In this document: positions 52,283 through 62,562 of the stretch, one piece after another | Position numbering within the stretch: the first letter of the stretch is position 1 | How the letters are laid out: every line of letters starts with the position of its first letter | Assembly: GCF_000145215.1 (NCBI RefSeq) | Contig: NC_014392.1 | Coordinates: 861,501-925,500, forward strand | Source of the DNA: Caldicellulosiruptor obsidiansis OB47 | GTDB lineage: Bacteria; Bacillota; Thermoanaerobacteria; Caldicellulosiruptorales; Caldicellulosiruptoraceae | Length of the DNA: 64,000 nucleotides | Reading direction: 5' to 3' | Program-made: the position numbers and the translations under genes | The notes under the pieces: model-generated | The model's database searches: none | Told to the model about the DNA's origin: nothing | What the model saw: only the letters and a program-made list of their open reading frames with translations

Positions 52283-53812
52283 ATGTTTAAGATTCTTTTA
52301 GTTGAAGATGAGATATTCATGAGAAAGGGTATAATTAAACTTATTGATTGGGGAAGACTTGGATTTGAAATTGCATATGAAGCGGGAAATGGTCAGGAAG
52401 CTCTTGAGATCCTCAAGAGTGAGAAAGTAGATGTGATAATAACAGATATAAAGATGCCAGTAATGGATGGAATTGAGCTGATAAAAAGGGTCTCAGAGAA
52501 GTTTGAAAACAAGCCACCAATAATAATTATCAGCGGATACAATGAATTTGAATTTGCAAAGGCAGCTATAAAGTATGGTGTAAATGATTATCTATTAAAA
52601 CCTATAGATGAGAATGAGCTTATTCAGACATTGGAGAAGATAAAGACAAGGATATTAAGCGAAAAGGAAGAGTATAAAAAGAAGGAATTATTTGAATATG
52701 TAAGAAGGAACTCAGCTTTTATAAAAGCTCTTGAGATACAAAATGATGATTTTCTTGGAAACAGTAGTGAAGACGGAGTGAAAAAATATTTTGGAATTTC
52801 AAAACAAGAAACTTTTCAATATGAAGATGATTTGACCATTTACGAAAAATTAATGGAAACGGAAAAGAGTGTAAATACTAAATATTCGAACAAAGGTGTA
52901 GAGATTAAATGTTATTTGGATAGTTACTTTAATTTGCTGTTTATAGTAAATGCTATTCAAAACTCTAAGAAAAATGGCTTGGTTAAACAGATTTTTAACG
53001 AGATAAGAAATCTGCTAAATTTGCAAACGATAATTGTTCAGGAGTGTATATCTTACCTGAAAATACATACATTATACAAACAGCTTTTAAGGAAATTTAA
53101 CTTTGTCCAATTTTACGAAAAGAGTGGTATTATTGAGGCATCAGAAATAGGGGAATTTGAGCATTATCTTGAGGATAAAAAACTTTCAAAAGAGTTGATT
53201 AGACTAATCGAAGAAAAACGTTTTGAAGATATAAATGTTAAAATTTCGAAATTTTTTGATGAGTGTCAGACTAATAAAGTGTCGCCTGATGTGATTAAAG
53301 GTTATATTCTTTTAGCTGTGCTTGAGATAATAGATTATTTTGAAGCTTACCAGTTATTTGAGACTGATAGCATAAAGTTTATATTTAGAACCAATATGCA
53401 AAAAAGTAAATTCTTGGATAAAGTTATGGAAATTTTGGAGCAGATTATAAACTGCATTGACGAAAATTCTAAATTTAATGGTTCGAGTTTTATGAAGAAA
53501 ATAGAGTTGTTTATAAAGGAAAATTACAACAAAGATATAACAATTAAAAGTATTGCTCAACAATTTTATATCAATCCTATATATTTGGGAAGAATGTTTA
53601 AAAAACATTTTAACATGCCATTTAACAAATATTTGCATTTAGTGCGCATTGAGAATGCAAAAAGGTTACTTCTTAAAACTGATATGAAGATTTATGAAAT
53701 AGCTAAGGAAGTAGGTTATAGTGATCCTGACTATTTTGCATTAAAATTTGAGGAATATGTAGGCAAAAGTCCTTCAAAATTTAGAAATTCTGTTTCTGTC
53801 AACGAGGAGTAA
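52283..53812 (+). CDS. YesN-type response regulator with AraC DNA-binding domain
   Basis: A 509-aa response regulator. The receiver domain (residues 1-120) has LVEDE, the phospho-acceptor Asp near residue 55 in DVIITDIKMPVMDG and the Lys in YLLKPI. A long linker follows. The C-terminal AraC/XylS domain (about 405-505) reads IKSIAQQFYINPIYLGRMFKKHFNMPFNKYL and then IYEIAKEVGYSDPDYFALKFEEYVGKSPS. It probably activates the transporter and glucuronidase genes. Confidence 0.94.
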   Translation: MFKILLVEDEIFMRKGIIKLIDWGRLGFEIAYEAGNGQEALEILKSEKVDVIITDIKMPVMDGIELIKRVSEKFENKPPIIIISGYNEFEFAKAAIKYGVNDYLLKPIDENELIQTLEKIKTRILSEKEEYKKKELFEYVRRNSAFIKALEIQNDDFLGNSSEDGVKKYFGISKQETFQYEDDLTIYEKLMETEKSVNTKYSNKGVEIKCYLDSYFNLLFIVNAIQNSKKNGLVKQIFNEIRNLLNLQTIIVQECISYLKIHTLYKQLLRKFNFVQFYEKSGIIEASEIGEFEHYLEDKKLSKELIRLIEEKRFEDINVKISKFFDECQTNKVSPDVIKGYILLAVLEIIDYFEAYQLFETDSIKFIFRTNMQKSKFLDKVMEILEQIINCIDENSKFNGSSFMKKIELFIKENYNKDITIKSIAQQFYINPIYLGRMFKKHFNMPFNKYLHLVRIENAKRLLLKTDMKIYEIAKEVGYSDPDYFALKFEEYVGKSPSKFRNSVSVNEE

Positions 53813-53826
53813 TGTAGTTTTTATTA

Positions 53827-53846
53827 TTTAGAAATCGTTTTCTAAA
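53827..53846 (+). promoter_or_regulatory. Cre/LacI-type operator before the alpha-glucuronidase gene
   Basis: TTTAGAAATCGTTTTCTAAA has perfect 8-bp arms around TCGT. It fits the cre pattern (GWNANCGNTNWC) in its core, differing only in the outer T..A pair. It lies 24 nt before the ATG at 53871, a roadblock position suited to carbon-catabolite or substrate repression. Confidence 0.7.
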
Positions 53847-53870
53847 ACCTGCGGAAGGGTGTGGTTAATT

Positions 53871-55952
53871 ATGATTTTATCAAGGAACAGTAACCCAAAC
53901 TATTCTATGTGTTGGCTTTCTTATAAGCCTATAGGTAAGAAAGAATATGTACATGATGTTGAAAAATTTTTAGGACAAATAGTTTTATTGGAGAAAAATA
54001 TTTATTTCGAAAATGCGGCGAATGAACTTAAAAAGGCTTTAAGTGTATTGTTTGAAACTGAACTAAGATTGAACAATGCTTTAAGTCTTTATGTTGACAG
54101 TGGAATTATTTTAGGTAAAGTGACAGATGAAAATCTTAGAGGTTTTATAAGCGATGTTGAAAAAGAAGCAGTAGGTGAGGAAGGGTTTATAATAAAAGTT
54201 GTAGATGAAAATAAGAAAAAATACATCATTGTTGCATCAAGAAGCGAAAAGGGAATAATATACGGAATATTCCATCTGATAAGCAAATTTAGGCTTAAAG
54301 CAAAATTGAAAGAACTCAATTGCATAGAGAATCCTAAAGCCTCATTACGAATTATTAACCATTGGGATAATATGGATGGAAGTATTGAAAGAGGATATGC
54401 AGGCAAGTCAATATTTTTTGCAAATGGCAGAATAAAACGCAATTATAAACGTATATGGGATTATGCAAGGCTTCTTGCCTCAATTGGGATAAACGGTGTC
54501 GTAATAAATAATGTGAATGTAAGAGATAAAGCCATATGGTTGATAACACCCAAATATCTAAATGATCTCTCAAAAATAGCAGAAATATTTCGTTTTTACG
54601 GTATAAAACTTTACCTTAGTATAAACTTTGCAAGTCCAATTTATATTGGAGGACTTAATACTGCAGATCCTCTTGACGAAAATGTTCAAAAATGGTGGAA
54701 GGATACAGTAAAGAATATCTACAGCTACATACCAGACTTTGGTGGATTTTTGGTGAAAGCCGACTCTGAGTTCAATCCAGGACCGTATGTATACGGTAGA
54801 ACACATGCAGATGGGGCAAACATGTTGGCAGAGGCACTTCTACCTTATGGAGGAGTTGTCATCTGGCGTGCATTTGTTTACAACTGCCTGCAGGATTGGA
54901 GAGATACAAAGACAGACAGGGCAAAGGCTGCATATGACAATTTTAAACCACTTGACGGGAAATTTTCTGAAAATGTCATTTTACAGATAAAGTATGGTCC
55001 AATGGATTTTCAGGTAAGGGAACCTGTCTCACCTCTTTTTGGCGCTATGGAAAAGACAAACCAGATGATGGAGTTTCAAATAACACAAGAATACACAGGT
55101 CAGCAAATTCATCTTTGCTATTTGGGGACGCTGTGGAAAGAGATTTTAGAGTTTGACACATATTGCAAAGGAAAAGGTTCATATGTAAAGAGAATAGTGG
55201 ATGGAAGTCTTTTTGGAATGAAATATGCAGGATTTGCAGGTGTATCAAATATAGGGGATAGCATCAACTGGACTGGACATGACCTTGCGCAGGCGAATCT
55301 GTGGACGTTTGGAAAACTTGCGTGGGACCCAGATGAAAAGATTGAAGATATAGCAAAAGAATGGATAATTTTAACATTTGGAGACGACAAAAAAGTGGTT
55401 GACAACATTTTATGGATGCTTCTTAATTCTCACGCGATCTATGAAAAGTATACAACGCCGCTTGGGCTTGGCTGGATGGTAAATCCAGGTCATCACTATG
55501 GTCCAAACCCAGAAGGGTATGAGTATTCAAAGTGGGGGACGTATCACCGGGCAGACACAAAAGCAATTGGGGTTGACAGAACTTCAAGAGGGACAGGTTA
55601 TACATTGCAGTATAGTAAGATGTGGCAGGAAATATTCGATGATATAAATAAATGTCCTGAAGAACTTCTTCTATTTTTCCACAGAGTACCATATGATTTT
55701 AAGCTGAAAAATGGAAAGACACTAATACAGTTTATGTATGACTCTCACTTTGAAGGAGCTGAGATGGTAGATGAACTTATAGAAAAGTGGGAGGAACTGA
55801 GAGGAAAGATTGATGAGGAGATTTTCAACAGAGTATATGAGAGATTAAAGATGCAAAAAGAGCATGCAATAGAATGGAGAGATGTTATCAACACATATTT
55901 TTATAGAAAGACAGGAATACCTGATGAAAAGGGAAGAGTGATATATCCATAA
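53871..55952 (+). CDS. aguA: Alpha-glucuronidase, GH67
   Basis: A 693-aa GH67 enzyme that removes (4-O-methyl)-D-glucuronate from the non-reducing end of xylo-oligosaccharides. There is no signal peptide, so it is cytoplasmic. Catalytic segments are [11 protein letters not shown] with acid Glu near residue 300, [21 protein letters not shown]-like with Asp near 379 and [12 protein letters not shown] with Glu near 407. The start may be ATG 53871 or the GTG at 53859; neither has a strong ribosome site. The downstream uxuB-uxuA genes degrade the released glucuronate. Confidence 0.96.
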   Translation: MILSRNSNPNYSMCWLSYKPIGKKEYVHDVEKFLGQIVLLEKNIYFENAANELKKALSVLFETELRLNNALSLYVDSGIILGKVTDENLRGFISDVEKEAVGEEGFIIKVVDENKKKYIIVASRSEKGIIYGIFHLISKFRLKAKLKELNCIENPKASLRIINHWDNMDGSIERGYAGKSIFFANGRIKRNYKRIWDYARLLASIGINGVVINNVNVRDKAIWLITPKYLNDLSKIAEIFRFYGIKLYLSINFASPIYIGGLNTADPLDENVQKWWKDTVKNIYSYIPDFGGFLVKADSEFNPGPYVYGRTHADGANMLAEALLPYGGVVIWRAFVYNCLQDWRDTKTDRAKAAYDNFKPLDGKFSENVILQIKYGPMDFQVREPVSPLFGAMEKTNQMMEFQITQEYTGQQIHLCYLGTLWKEILEFDTYCKGKGSYVKRIVDGSLFGMKYAGFAGVSNIGDSINWTGHDLAQANLWTFGKLAWDPDEKIEDIAKEWIILTFGDDKKVVDNILWMLLNSHAIYEKYTTPLGLGWMVNPGHHYGPNPEGYEYSKWGTYHRADTKAIGVDRTSRGTGYTLQYSKMWQEIFDDINKCPEELLLFFHRVPYDFKLKNGKTLIQFMYDSHFEGAEMVDELIEKWEELRGKIDEEIFNRVYERLKMQKEHAIEWRDVINTYFYRKTGIPDEKGRVIYP

Positions 55953-55997
55953 GATAAAAAAATACTTTTTGAAAGAAAGCGAGGTTGAGAAATTGAG

Positions 55998-57617
55998 ATG
56001 TTTGAGCTGAAGAAAAAAGATATATCGAAACAAGATTTATGGCAAAAAGCCAATATTGTATTGCCTCAATTTGACATTGAAAAAATAGAAAATGTTACTT
56101 ACCAAAATCCTGTATGGGTGCATTTTGGAGCAGGCAACATCTTTAGAGGATACATTGCAGCAATAGCACAGGATTTAATTGAAAGAGGAGAACTTGACAG
56201 AGGAATAATCGCAGCAGAGCTTTATGACTATGAGATAATAGACAGGATATACAAACCTTATGACAATCTTTGTTTGGTTGTGACATCTGATGCAAAAGGA
56301 AATTTAGAAAAAAAAGTAGTCGCAAGCATTACAGAGGGGCTAAAGTGTGATAAAAGTTTTGAAGCAGACTGGCAAAGACTTTGTAGAATTTTTGAAAACT
56401 CATCTCTTAAGCTTGTGACATTTACAATAACAGAAAAAGGGTATAACCTATTTGACCTCAAAGGAGATTATCTGCCTGCAGTGAAAGAGGATATAAAAAA
56501 TGGGCCGCAAAGTCCAAAAAGTTCGATGGGCAAGGTGGCAGCCTTGGCATATGTTCGATACAAAAGCGGAAGAAAACCAGTTGCGTATGTAAGTCTTGAC
56601 AATTGTTCTAAAAATGGTGAAAAGTTACAAAGCTCGATAGTTCAAATAGCCAAAGAGTGGGCAAAAAAAGGACTTGTTGAAGAGGATTTTGTTGAATACT
56701 TGAACGATGATTCTTTGGTAAGTTTCCCATGGAGCATGATAGACAAGATTGTTCCAAGACCGTCAGAGAGAATAAAAGAGCTTTTAGAGAAAGATGGACT
56801 TGAAAATATGGATATCATTTGTACATCAAAAAATACGTACATTGCTCCATTTGTCAATACAGAGAAGGCTCAGTATCTTGTGATAGAAGATAGTTTTCCA
56901 AATGGTAGACCGCCACTGGAAAGAGCAGGAGTGTTTATGACAGATAGAAAGACAGTAGAGGATTCTGAGCGGATGAAGGTTCAGACATGTTTGAATCCTC
57001 TTCACACGGCTTTGGCTATATTTGGCTGTTTGCTTGGGTATAAGACAATTTATGAAGAAGTAAAAGATGAGCATTTAAAAAGGCTTATTGAGAAGATAGG
57101 ATATGATGAGGGATTGAAGGTTGTTGTTGACCCCAAAATAATAAATCCGAGGGAGTATATAAGAGAAGTGATAGAAGAAAGATTACCAAACCCGTATATA
57201 CCTGACACACCGCAGAGGATTGCAACAGACACATCACAGAAAATGCCAATTAGATTTGGAGAGACTATAAAAGCGTATACAGAAAACTCAGATTTAAATG
57301 TGAAAAGCCTCAAATATATTCCTCTTGTAATAGCAGGATGGTTGAGATATCTGATGTGCATTGACGATGAAGGAAGAGTTTTTGAGCCAAGTCCAGATCC
57401 ACTTATAGATGAGCTTAAAAAACATCTTGAGGGCATAGAACTTGGCAAAAAGTACGAGGATTTGGAAGAAAGACTAAGACCAATTCTAACTAATGAGGTT
57501 ATTTTCAGGGTCGACTTATTTAAAGTGGATTTGGCTCAGAGGGTAGTGGAATATTTCAAAGAGATGATACAGGGCACAGGAGCTGTGAGGAGAACATTGC
57601 AAAAGTATGTAAATTAA
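55998..57617 (+). CDS. uxuB: Fructuronate reductase / mannitol dehydrogenase family
   Basis: A 539-aa NAD(P)-dependent long-chain dehydrogenase that should reduce D-fructuronate to D-mannonate. The Rossmann motif VHFGAGNIFRGYIAAIAQ begins near residue 38, and the catalytic KxxxxNxxH appears as KVQTCLNPLHTALA. Context with uxuA and GH67 supports UxuB over mannitol dehydrogenase. An isomerase UxaC is not in the window. Confidence 0.92.
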   Translation: MFELKKKDISKQDLWQKANIVLPQFDIEKIENVTYQNPVWVHFGAGNIFRGYIAAIAQDLIERGELDRGIIAAELYDYEIIDRIYKPYDNLCLVVTSDAKGNLEKKVVASITEGLKCDKSFEADWQRLCRIFENSSLKLVTFTITEKGYNLFDLKGDYLPAVKEDIKNGPQSPKSSMGKVAALAYVRYKSGRKPVAYVSLDNCSKNGEKLQSSIVQIAKEWAKKGLVEEDFVEYLNDDSLVSFPWSMIDKIVPRPSERIKELLEKDGLENMDIICTSKNTYIAPFVNTEKAQYLVIEDSFPNGRPPLERAGVFMTDRKTVEDSERMKVQTCLNPLHTALAIFGCLLGYKTIYEEVKDEHLKRLIEKIGYDEGLKVVVDPKIINPREYIREVIEERLPNPYIPDTPQRIATDTSQKMPIRFGETIKAYTENSDLNVKSLKYIPLVIAGWLRYLMCIDDEGRVFEPSPDPLIDELKKHLEGIELGKKYEDLEERLRPILTNEVIFRVDLFKVDLAQRVVEYFKEMIQGTGAVRRTLQKYVN

Positions 57618-57647
57618 AAGATTTTCAAAAAGAAAGGGGTTTAAAAA

Positions 57648-58733
57648 ATGGGTTTTAAAATGACGTTTAGGTGGTTTGGTCCAAAGGATGATAATATTCC
57701 TCTTGAGTATATTCGCCAAATTCCAGGTATATACGGTGTTGTAACAGCACTTTTTGATATTCCAGTTGGAGAGGTATGGCCAGAGAATAAGATTTTTGAG
57801 CTAAAAAAGATGGTAGAAGATGCAGGACTAAAGTTTGAGGTAATAGAGAGTGTAAATGTTCACGAGGATATAAAACTTGGTCTTCCAAGTCGAGATAGGT
57901 ATATAGAAAACTATAAACAGACTATAAGGAACTTAGCAAAAGCAGGTGTAAAGGTAATATGCTATAACTTTATGCCTGTATTTGACTGGTTGAGGACAGA
58001 CCTTGCAAAAAAGCTGCCTGATGGTTCTGAGGTTATGGAATACAATCATGAGATGCTCAAGAATATAACACCAGATGAACTTGTAAAAAGCATGGAAAAG
58101 GGTTCACAAGGATTTTCTCTTCCTGGTTGGGAGAGCTACAGATTAAAACAGCTCCAAAACCTGTTTGAGATGTACAAGGATGTTGATGAGAATAAACTTT
58201 TGCAAAATCTTATCTACTTTTTGGAAAATATAATTCCTGTATGTGAGCAAGTAGATGTTAAAATGGCAATACATCCTGACGATCCGCCTTGGCCACTTTT
58301 TGGTCTTCCAAGGGTTGTAACCAACAAAGAAAATATAGAAAAGTTTTTAAGAGCGGTTGACAGTCCCTACAATGGGTTGACTTTGTGCACAGGTTCTCTT
58401 GGAGCAAACAGGGAAAATAACATTCCGGAGCTTATAAGGTATTTTGGCAAGATGGGAAGAATACATTTTATGCATGTAAGGAATATAAAATTTACGGGTG
58501 AAAAGTCTTTTTACGAGACATCCCACCTGTCGACAGATGGCTCATTTGACATGTTTGAGATTATGAAGGCTATATACGACATAGGTTTTGACGGGTATTT
58601 GCGACCTGACCATGGAAGGATGATTTGGGGCGAAAAAGGAAGACCTGGTTATGGACTTTATGATAGAGCCCTTGGCATTGCGTATTTGAACGGACTGTGG
58701 GAAGCAATTGACAAGATGTCGAAAATGAAATGA
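57648..58733 (+). CDS. uxuA: Mannonate dehydratase
   Basis: A 361-aa Mn/Fe-dependent enzyme making 2-keto-3-deoxygluconate from D-mannonate. Signatures: [80 protein letters not shown] and [12 protein letters not shown]. It is 30 nt after uxuB with GAAAGGGG upstream. Confidence 0.96.
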   Translation: MGFKMTFRWFGPKDDNIPLEYIRQIPGIYGVVTALFDIPVGEVWPENKIFELKKMVEDAGLKFEVIESVNVHEDIKLGLPSRDRYIENYKQTIRNLAKAGVKVICYNFMPVFDWLRTDLAKKLPDGSEVMEYNHEMLKNITPDELVKSMEKGSQGFSLPGWESYRLKQLQNLFEMYKDVDENKLLQNLIYFLENIIPVCEQVDVKMAIHPDDPPWPLFGLPRVVTNKENIEKFLRAVDSPYNGLTLCTGSLGANRENNIPELIRYFGKMGRIHFMHVRNIKFTGEKSFYETSHLSTDGSFDMFEIMKAIYDIGFDGYLRPDHGRMIWGEKGRPGYGLYDRALGIAYLNGLWEAIDKMSKMK

Positions 58734-58755
58734 AGTAGTAGTAGTTATGAACAAT

Positions 58756-58862
58756 AAAAAAAAACGGTTGTCCCGAAAACCGCCTGCTGGGGCTGGGACA
58801 CTTTGATATGGCGGACTATAAATACCCCAGCCATCTTGAGCCGCTATTCTTTTGCAGTGGCT
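58756..58862 (-). ncRNA. Structured intergenic element, candidate small RNA or leader
   Basis: The 152-nt gap between uxuA and the GH2 gene is GC-richer than its surroundings and full of complementary segments: GCTGGGG/CCCCAGC, ATGGC/GCCAT, TGTCCC/GGGACA and AGCCGCT/AGTGGCT. On the minus strand, CGGTT-AACCG is followed by nine T, a good intrinsic terminator ending an RNA of about 110 nt. On the plus strand it would be the GH2 leader. Strand and function are uncertain; I do not recognise a known riboswitch. Confidence 0.45.
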
Positions 58863-58885
58863 TAAGGTGTTGTTAAGTTTCAAAA

Positions 58886-61318
58886 ATGCAGAAAATAAAT
58901 TTAGACAGGTCATGGGAATATCTTGAGCTTGGTTTTGCAAACGTGCTAAGCTTAACAAATTCAGAATATGAGTGGAAAAAGGTAGATCTGCCACATGATG
59001 CTGTAATTGAAAAGGAAAGAAGTGAGGCCAATCCCTCAGGTGCTGGTGAAGGGTATACTGCGGGATGCAGTTTGTATTACAAAAAGGAATTGTTCTTGAA
59101 TGAGCAATGGCAAGGCAAAAACTTAATACTTGAGTTTGAAGGAATTATGGGTATAGCCGAGGTTTTTATAAATGGTAGATTAGTTGCAAAACATTTCAAT
59201 GGATACACAAGTTTTCTAATTGATATAACAAAGCATGTCAAGTTTGATGATAAGAACATTATTATTGTGCGTGTGGAAAATACTCATAAGCCAAGCTCAA
59301 GGTGGTACGCAGGTTGTGGTATATACAGGCATGTGTGGCTACACATCGGTGGCAAGGTATATATAAAACCGTGGCATTTGCATGTTCAAACCAGAGAAAT
59401 TGAAAACCAAACGGCAAAGTTAGAAGTAAAAGCTGTTATTCTCAACAGTGTGAATGAAGAAATTGAAGGAGTAATAAAGTTTGATGTATTTTCAAAAGAG
59501 GAAAAATTAGTGCTCAGCAGTGAAGAGAAGTTTTTGATTGGTGAAAATGAAGAAGAGGTAATTTCCAAAACCTTAGAACTAAAACCATTTAAATATTGGG
59601 ATGTAGAAGATCCATATCTTTATAAAATTCAAGCAACTATTATTTGTTATGAGAGTGTAGAAGATAGTGCTTCTACATTGTTTGGTATTCGAACAATTTC
59701 AGTTGATCCAAAAGAAGGATTTAAATTAAATGGTAAACCATTAAAATTAAAAGGTGGCTGTATTCATCATGACAACGGACCACTTGGAAGTGTAAGTTTC
59801 GATAGAGCAGAAGAGAAAAAAGTAGAACTTTTAAAAGCTTCTGGATTCAATGCGTTAAGACTTGCACATAATCCATTTGCTCCAGCGTTTTTGGATGCTT
59901 GTGATAGATTGGGGATGCTTGTGATAGAAGAATTTTTTGATGTATGGCATGCTGGCAAGGTTAGCTTTGACTACCATCTATTTTTTGACAAGTACTGGGA
60001 AGAAGATTTGGAATCCACCATAATGAGGGACTATAATCACCCTTCGATAATAATGTGGTCAATAGGAAACGAGATTACATGGGGAGTTGGAGTTGATGTT
60101 GATGACCATAGCAGCTATTCCATCTACAGCTGGTGTGAGCGATTAGCTAAAAAAGTAAAGAGTTTGGATTCATCAAGGCTGGTAACAGCGGCGCTGTGCG
60201 CAATCCCGGATGATTATAAAAGGCTTTTTGCCATAATTGAAAAAGGTAACTATGTAATTAGAATGCTTAAACAAGAAGCTGATGTTATTGAAGATAAATG
60301 GGGCGAGTTCTCAGAAAAGTTCTCAAAGTTTTTAGATGTTGTTGGTTATAATTATAAAGTAGATAGATATAGATATGATAGATACAAATATCCTAACCGA
60401 ATAATTTGTGGTACCGAAACTTATCCATATACTCTTTTCAAAAACTGGAAGGAAACAATGGAAAATTCAAATGTAATAGGTGATTTTGTATGGACGGCTA
60501 TTGATTATTTGGGCGAAGCAGGTCTTGGTAGGGTAAGTATTGAAGTAGATGATCTTAAATCTTTCTGCGGGTCTTATCCATGGTTTTTAGCAAATTGTGG
60601 AGATATTGATATTTGTGGTGAAAAACGTCCTCAATCGTATTATAGAGATGTTGTTTGGGGAAATAGGAAAGATCCATATATTGTAATACTTCCTCCACAA
60701 GTGTATGGCAAAAAACTATACTTTAAACCCTGGGCATGGGAGCCTGTTGAAAGAAGCCACACTTTTCCTGGATGTGAAGGGATGCCAATAGAGATACATA
60801 TTTATGCAAATGCAGATGAGGTTGAGTTGTTTGTAAATGGCAGAAGTTTGGGAAGAAAAGAAGCTGATGTTTCCACTGAGTTTAAAGCAGTTTATGACAC
60901 GATTTATGAACCAGGAGTGATAGAAGCTGTAGCATACAAAGATGGTAAAGAGATTGGCAGAGACAAAATAGAGACAACAGATGAGCCCGCAGCCTTAAAA
61001 CTGGTACCTGACAGAGAAGTTATATCCTCTTGTTATGGTGATTTGTGCTACATAAAGATAATAGCAGTTGATAAGAATGGGAGAGAGGTTGTTTTTGCGG
61101 ATAACACAATAGTTGTAGAAGTTGAAGGTGTTGGCGAACTTGTTGCTTTGGGAACTGCTGATCCTTTATCGGGAGAACCATTTGTTAGCCGAAAGAGAAA
61201 ACTTTATAAAGGACGAGCACTGGCAATAGTAAAGAGTATTGGCAAAAAAGGAGAATTTGAATTGAAAGCTTGGGCAGAAGGATTGGATGGTGCTCAAGTT
61301 TTTGTAAAATGCATCTAA
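58886..61318 (+). CDS. GH2-family glycoside hydrolase
   Basis: An 810-aa GH2 enzyme (beta-galactosidase/beta-glucuronidase/beta-mannosidase group). The sugar-binding and Ig-like domains fill residues 1-290. The barrel holds the acid/base Glu near residue 396 in WSIGNEITWG and the nucleophile Glu near 511 in CGTETYPY. C-terminal Ig-like domains (DUF4982-like) start with HIYANADEVELFVNGRSLGRKEAD. No signal peptide is present, so it acts on imported oligosaccharides. Placement in the glucuronoxylan locus suggests beta-glucuronidase or a side-chain galactosidase; sequence alone does not decide. No strong ribosome site precedes ATG 58886. Confidence 0.9.
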   Translation: MQKINLDRSWEYLELGFANVLSLTNSEYEWKKVDLPHDAVIEKERSEANPSGAGEGYTAGCSLYYKKELFLNEQWQGKNLILEFEGIMGIAEVFINGRLVAKHFNGYTSFLIDITKHVKFDDKNIIIVRVENTHKPSSRWYAGCGIYRHVWLHIGGKVYIKPWHLHVQTREIENQTAKLEVKAVILNSVNEEIEGVIKFDVFSKEEKLVLSSEEKFLIGENEEEVISKTLELKPFKYWDVEDPYLYKIQATIICYESVEDSASTLFGIRTISVDPKEGFKLNGKPLKLKGGCIHHDNGPLGSVSFDRAEEKKVELLKASGFNALRLAHNPFAPAFLDACDRLGMLVIEEFFDVWHAGKVSFDYHLFFDKYWEEDLESTIMRDYNHPSIIMWSIGNEITWGVGVDVDDHSSYSIYSWCERLAKKVKSLDSSRLVTAALCAIPDDYKRLFAIIEKGNYVIRMLKQEADVIEDKWGEFSEKFSKFLDVVGYNYKVDRYRYDRYKYPNRIICGTETYPYTLFKNWKETMENSNVIGDFVWTAIDYLGEAGLGRVSIEVDDLKSFCGSYPWFLANCGDIDICGEKRPQSYYRDVVWGNRKDPYIVILPPQVYGKKLYFKPWAWEPVERSHTFPGCEGMPIEIHIYANADEVELFVNGRSLGRKEADVSTEFKAVYDTIYEPGVIEAVAYKDGKEIGRDKIETTDEPAALKLVPDREVISSCYGDLCYIKIIAVDKNGREVVFADNTIVVEVEGVGELVALGTADPLSGEPFVSRKRKLYKGRALAIVKSIGKKGEFELKAWAEGLDGAQVFVKCI

Positions 61319-61471
61319 GGAGATTTAATTATCAATTTCATCCAGTTTAGTTAAATTAATATTATGGGTACAATTGCTTTTCAACAAAAAGTATTGCTCA
61401 GTAATCAAGTTATGTGATAAAATTAAAAACGACAGAGTAGATAAGGATTACTGAAAGAACAAAATATCTGA

Positions 61472-61526
61472 ATCAATGCCCACGAAGGGTTAAAGTAAAG
61501 AGCTTTTCGTGGGCTTTGATTTTTTT
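61472..61526 (+). terminator. Terminator/attenuator before cbiM
   Basis: ATCAATGCCCACGAA pairs with TTCGTGGGCTTTGAT (one T-T mismatch) and is followed by TTTTTT. It lies only 34 nt before the cbiM start and about 150 nt after the GH2 gene. It could either end the GH2 transcript or be the terminator half of a metal-responsive leader. The rest of the gap (61319-61471) is AT-rich with a GAGTAGATAAGGATTAC stretch that I cannot assign. Confidence 0.8.
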
Positions 61527-61559
61527 ACAAATACTTTGAAAAAAGGAGGAAAAGTACAG

Positions 61560-62213
61560 ATGCACATTCCTGATGGTTATTTGAGTCCGCAAACTTGTGT
61601 TACATTTTATGCTGCATCTACAGTAGCAGTTGGTTTTGCATTTGCAAAGTTTAAAAAATCAGTTGATGAAAAGACCTTTGTTCATCTTTCAGTTGCATCA
61701 GCGTTTACATTTATTGTTATGATGTTCAACTTTCCGGTAGTGGGAGGAAGTTCTGCTCATATTACTGGAATACCGCTTATAACTTATCTGTTCGGGCCAT
61801 TTTCTTCAATCATAGCATCGGCAGTGGTGTTGATAATCCAAGCTCTTTTGTTCAGAGATGGAGGAATTTTAGCACTTGGAGCAAATGTGTTTAACATGGC
61901 TGTTGCTATTCCGCTGGTTACTATTTTTGTCGACAGCATTTTGAAAACGGCTAACCTCAAAAATGAAAAGGTGAGAATGTTTATAAGCACATACATTTCA
62001 ATAAATATGGCTGCACTTTTGACAGCAGTTGAGCTTGGACTTCAACCAATTTTATTTACAAAAGCAGGAAAACCGTTATATTTTATGTACGACTTGAAAA
62101 CAACCATTCCTGCTATGATGGTTCCACACCTTTTGATGGTTGGAGTGATTGAAGCGGTTTTGACAGTTTTGCTGTACTCACCTTTGAAAAATTTTGCTAA
62201 AATAAAAAAGTAA
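61560..62213 (+). CDS. cbiM: Cobalt/nickel ECF transporter, CbiM/NikM substrate component
   Basis: A 217-aa polytopic protein that binds Co2+ or Ni2+ through its N-terminal M-H-I motif; the start reads MHIPDGYLSPQTC. The following segments carry the family HITGIPLITYLFGPFSSIIASAVVLIIQALLFRDGGILALGANVFNMAV, and this His-rich pattern is diagnostic. ATG 61560 with AAAGGAGG upstream is required to expose the metal-binding N-terminus. Co versus Ni cannot be decided. Confidence 0.94.
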   Translation: MHIPDGYLSPQTCVTFYAASTVAVGFAFAKFKKSVDEKTFVHLSVASAFTFIVMMFNFPVVGGSSAHITGIPLITYLFGPFSSIIASAVVLIIQALLFRDGGILALGANVFNMAVAIPLVTIFVDSILKTANLKNEKVRMFISTYISINMAALLTAVELGLQPILFTKAGKPLYFMYDLKTTIPAMMVPHLLMVGVIEAVLTVLLYSPLKNFAKIKK

Positions 62214-62235
62214 TTTAAAGGGGTGGACTTATGTT

Positions 62236-62556
62236 ATGAAAAAAGGCAATGATAATAGCTTTAAAACGATATTAATAATTCTGTTTGCCCTTGCTATTTT
62301 GACACCGCTTGGGCTTTTGACGCAGAACCCGGCATTTGGTGAATGGACTCAGGAAGAAATAAAGAAGATGCTGGGATTTGTGCCTGAAGGGTTAAAAAAG
62401 TATGCTGAGGTTTATAAATTTGACCTCTTTGATGGCTATTCAGTTAAGTTTATTTCCAACCAGTATATTGGCTATATTTTATCAGCACTAATTGGGATAG
62501 CAGTGATATTTGCAATATTTTTCTTATTAAAACATTTGATGACTGAAAGGAAGTAA
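62236..62556 (+). CDS. PDGLE/CbiN-like transporter component
   Basis: A 106-aa protein with two membrane segments (about residues 9-28 and 78-99). The LTPLGLLTQNPAFGEW loop matches the PDGLE-domain pattern (SPxGLExxxxxxxxxE) of NikN/CbiN-like subunits that stimulate metal uptake. It lies 22 nt after cbiM and 6 nt before the next gene. Confidence 0.85.
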   Translation: MKKGNDNSFKTILIILFALAILTPLGLLTQNPAFGEWTQEEIKKMLGFVPEGLKKYAEVYKFDLFDGYSVKFISNQYIGYILSALIGIAVIFAIFFLLKHLMTERK

Positions 62557-62562
62557 GATAAA

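Noticed and set aside
58756-58862. Cobalamin riboswitch, suggested by GCCACTG on the minus strand
   Set aside because: Only that string fits; the B12-box and the remaining core are not present and no target gene lies downstream on that strand.
58542-58994. A 150-codon minus-strand open frame covering the uxuA-GH2 gap
   Set aside because: It spans the ends of two real genes and a structured gap with a minus-strand terminator inside it, so a protein is unlikely.
61420-61470. THF or T-box riboswitch before cbiM, suggested by GAGTAGAT and a downstream terminator
   Set aside because: The other conserved parts of either class (THF 3' core, T-box TGGN bulge) are missing, so the match is limited to one short string.
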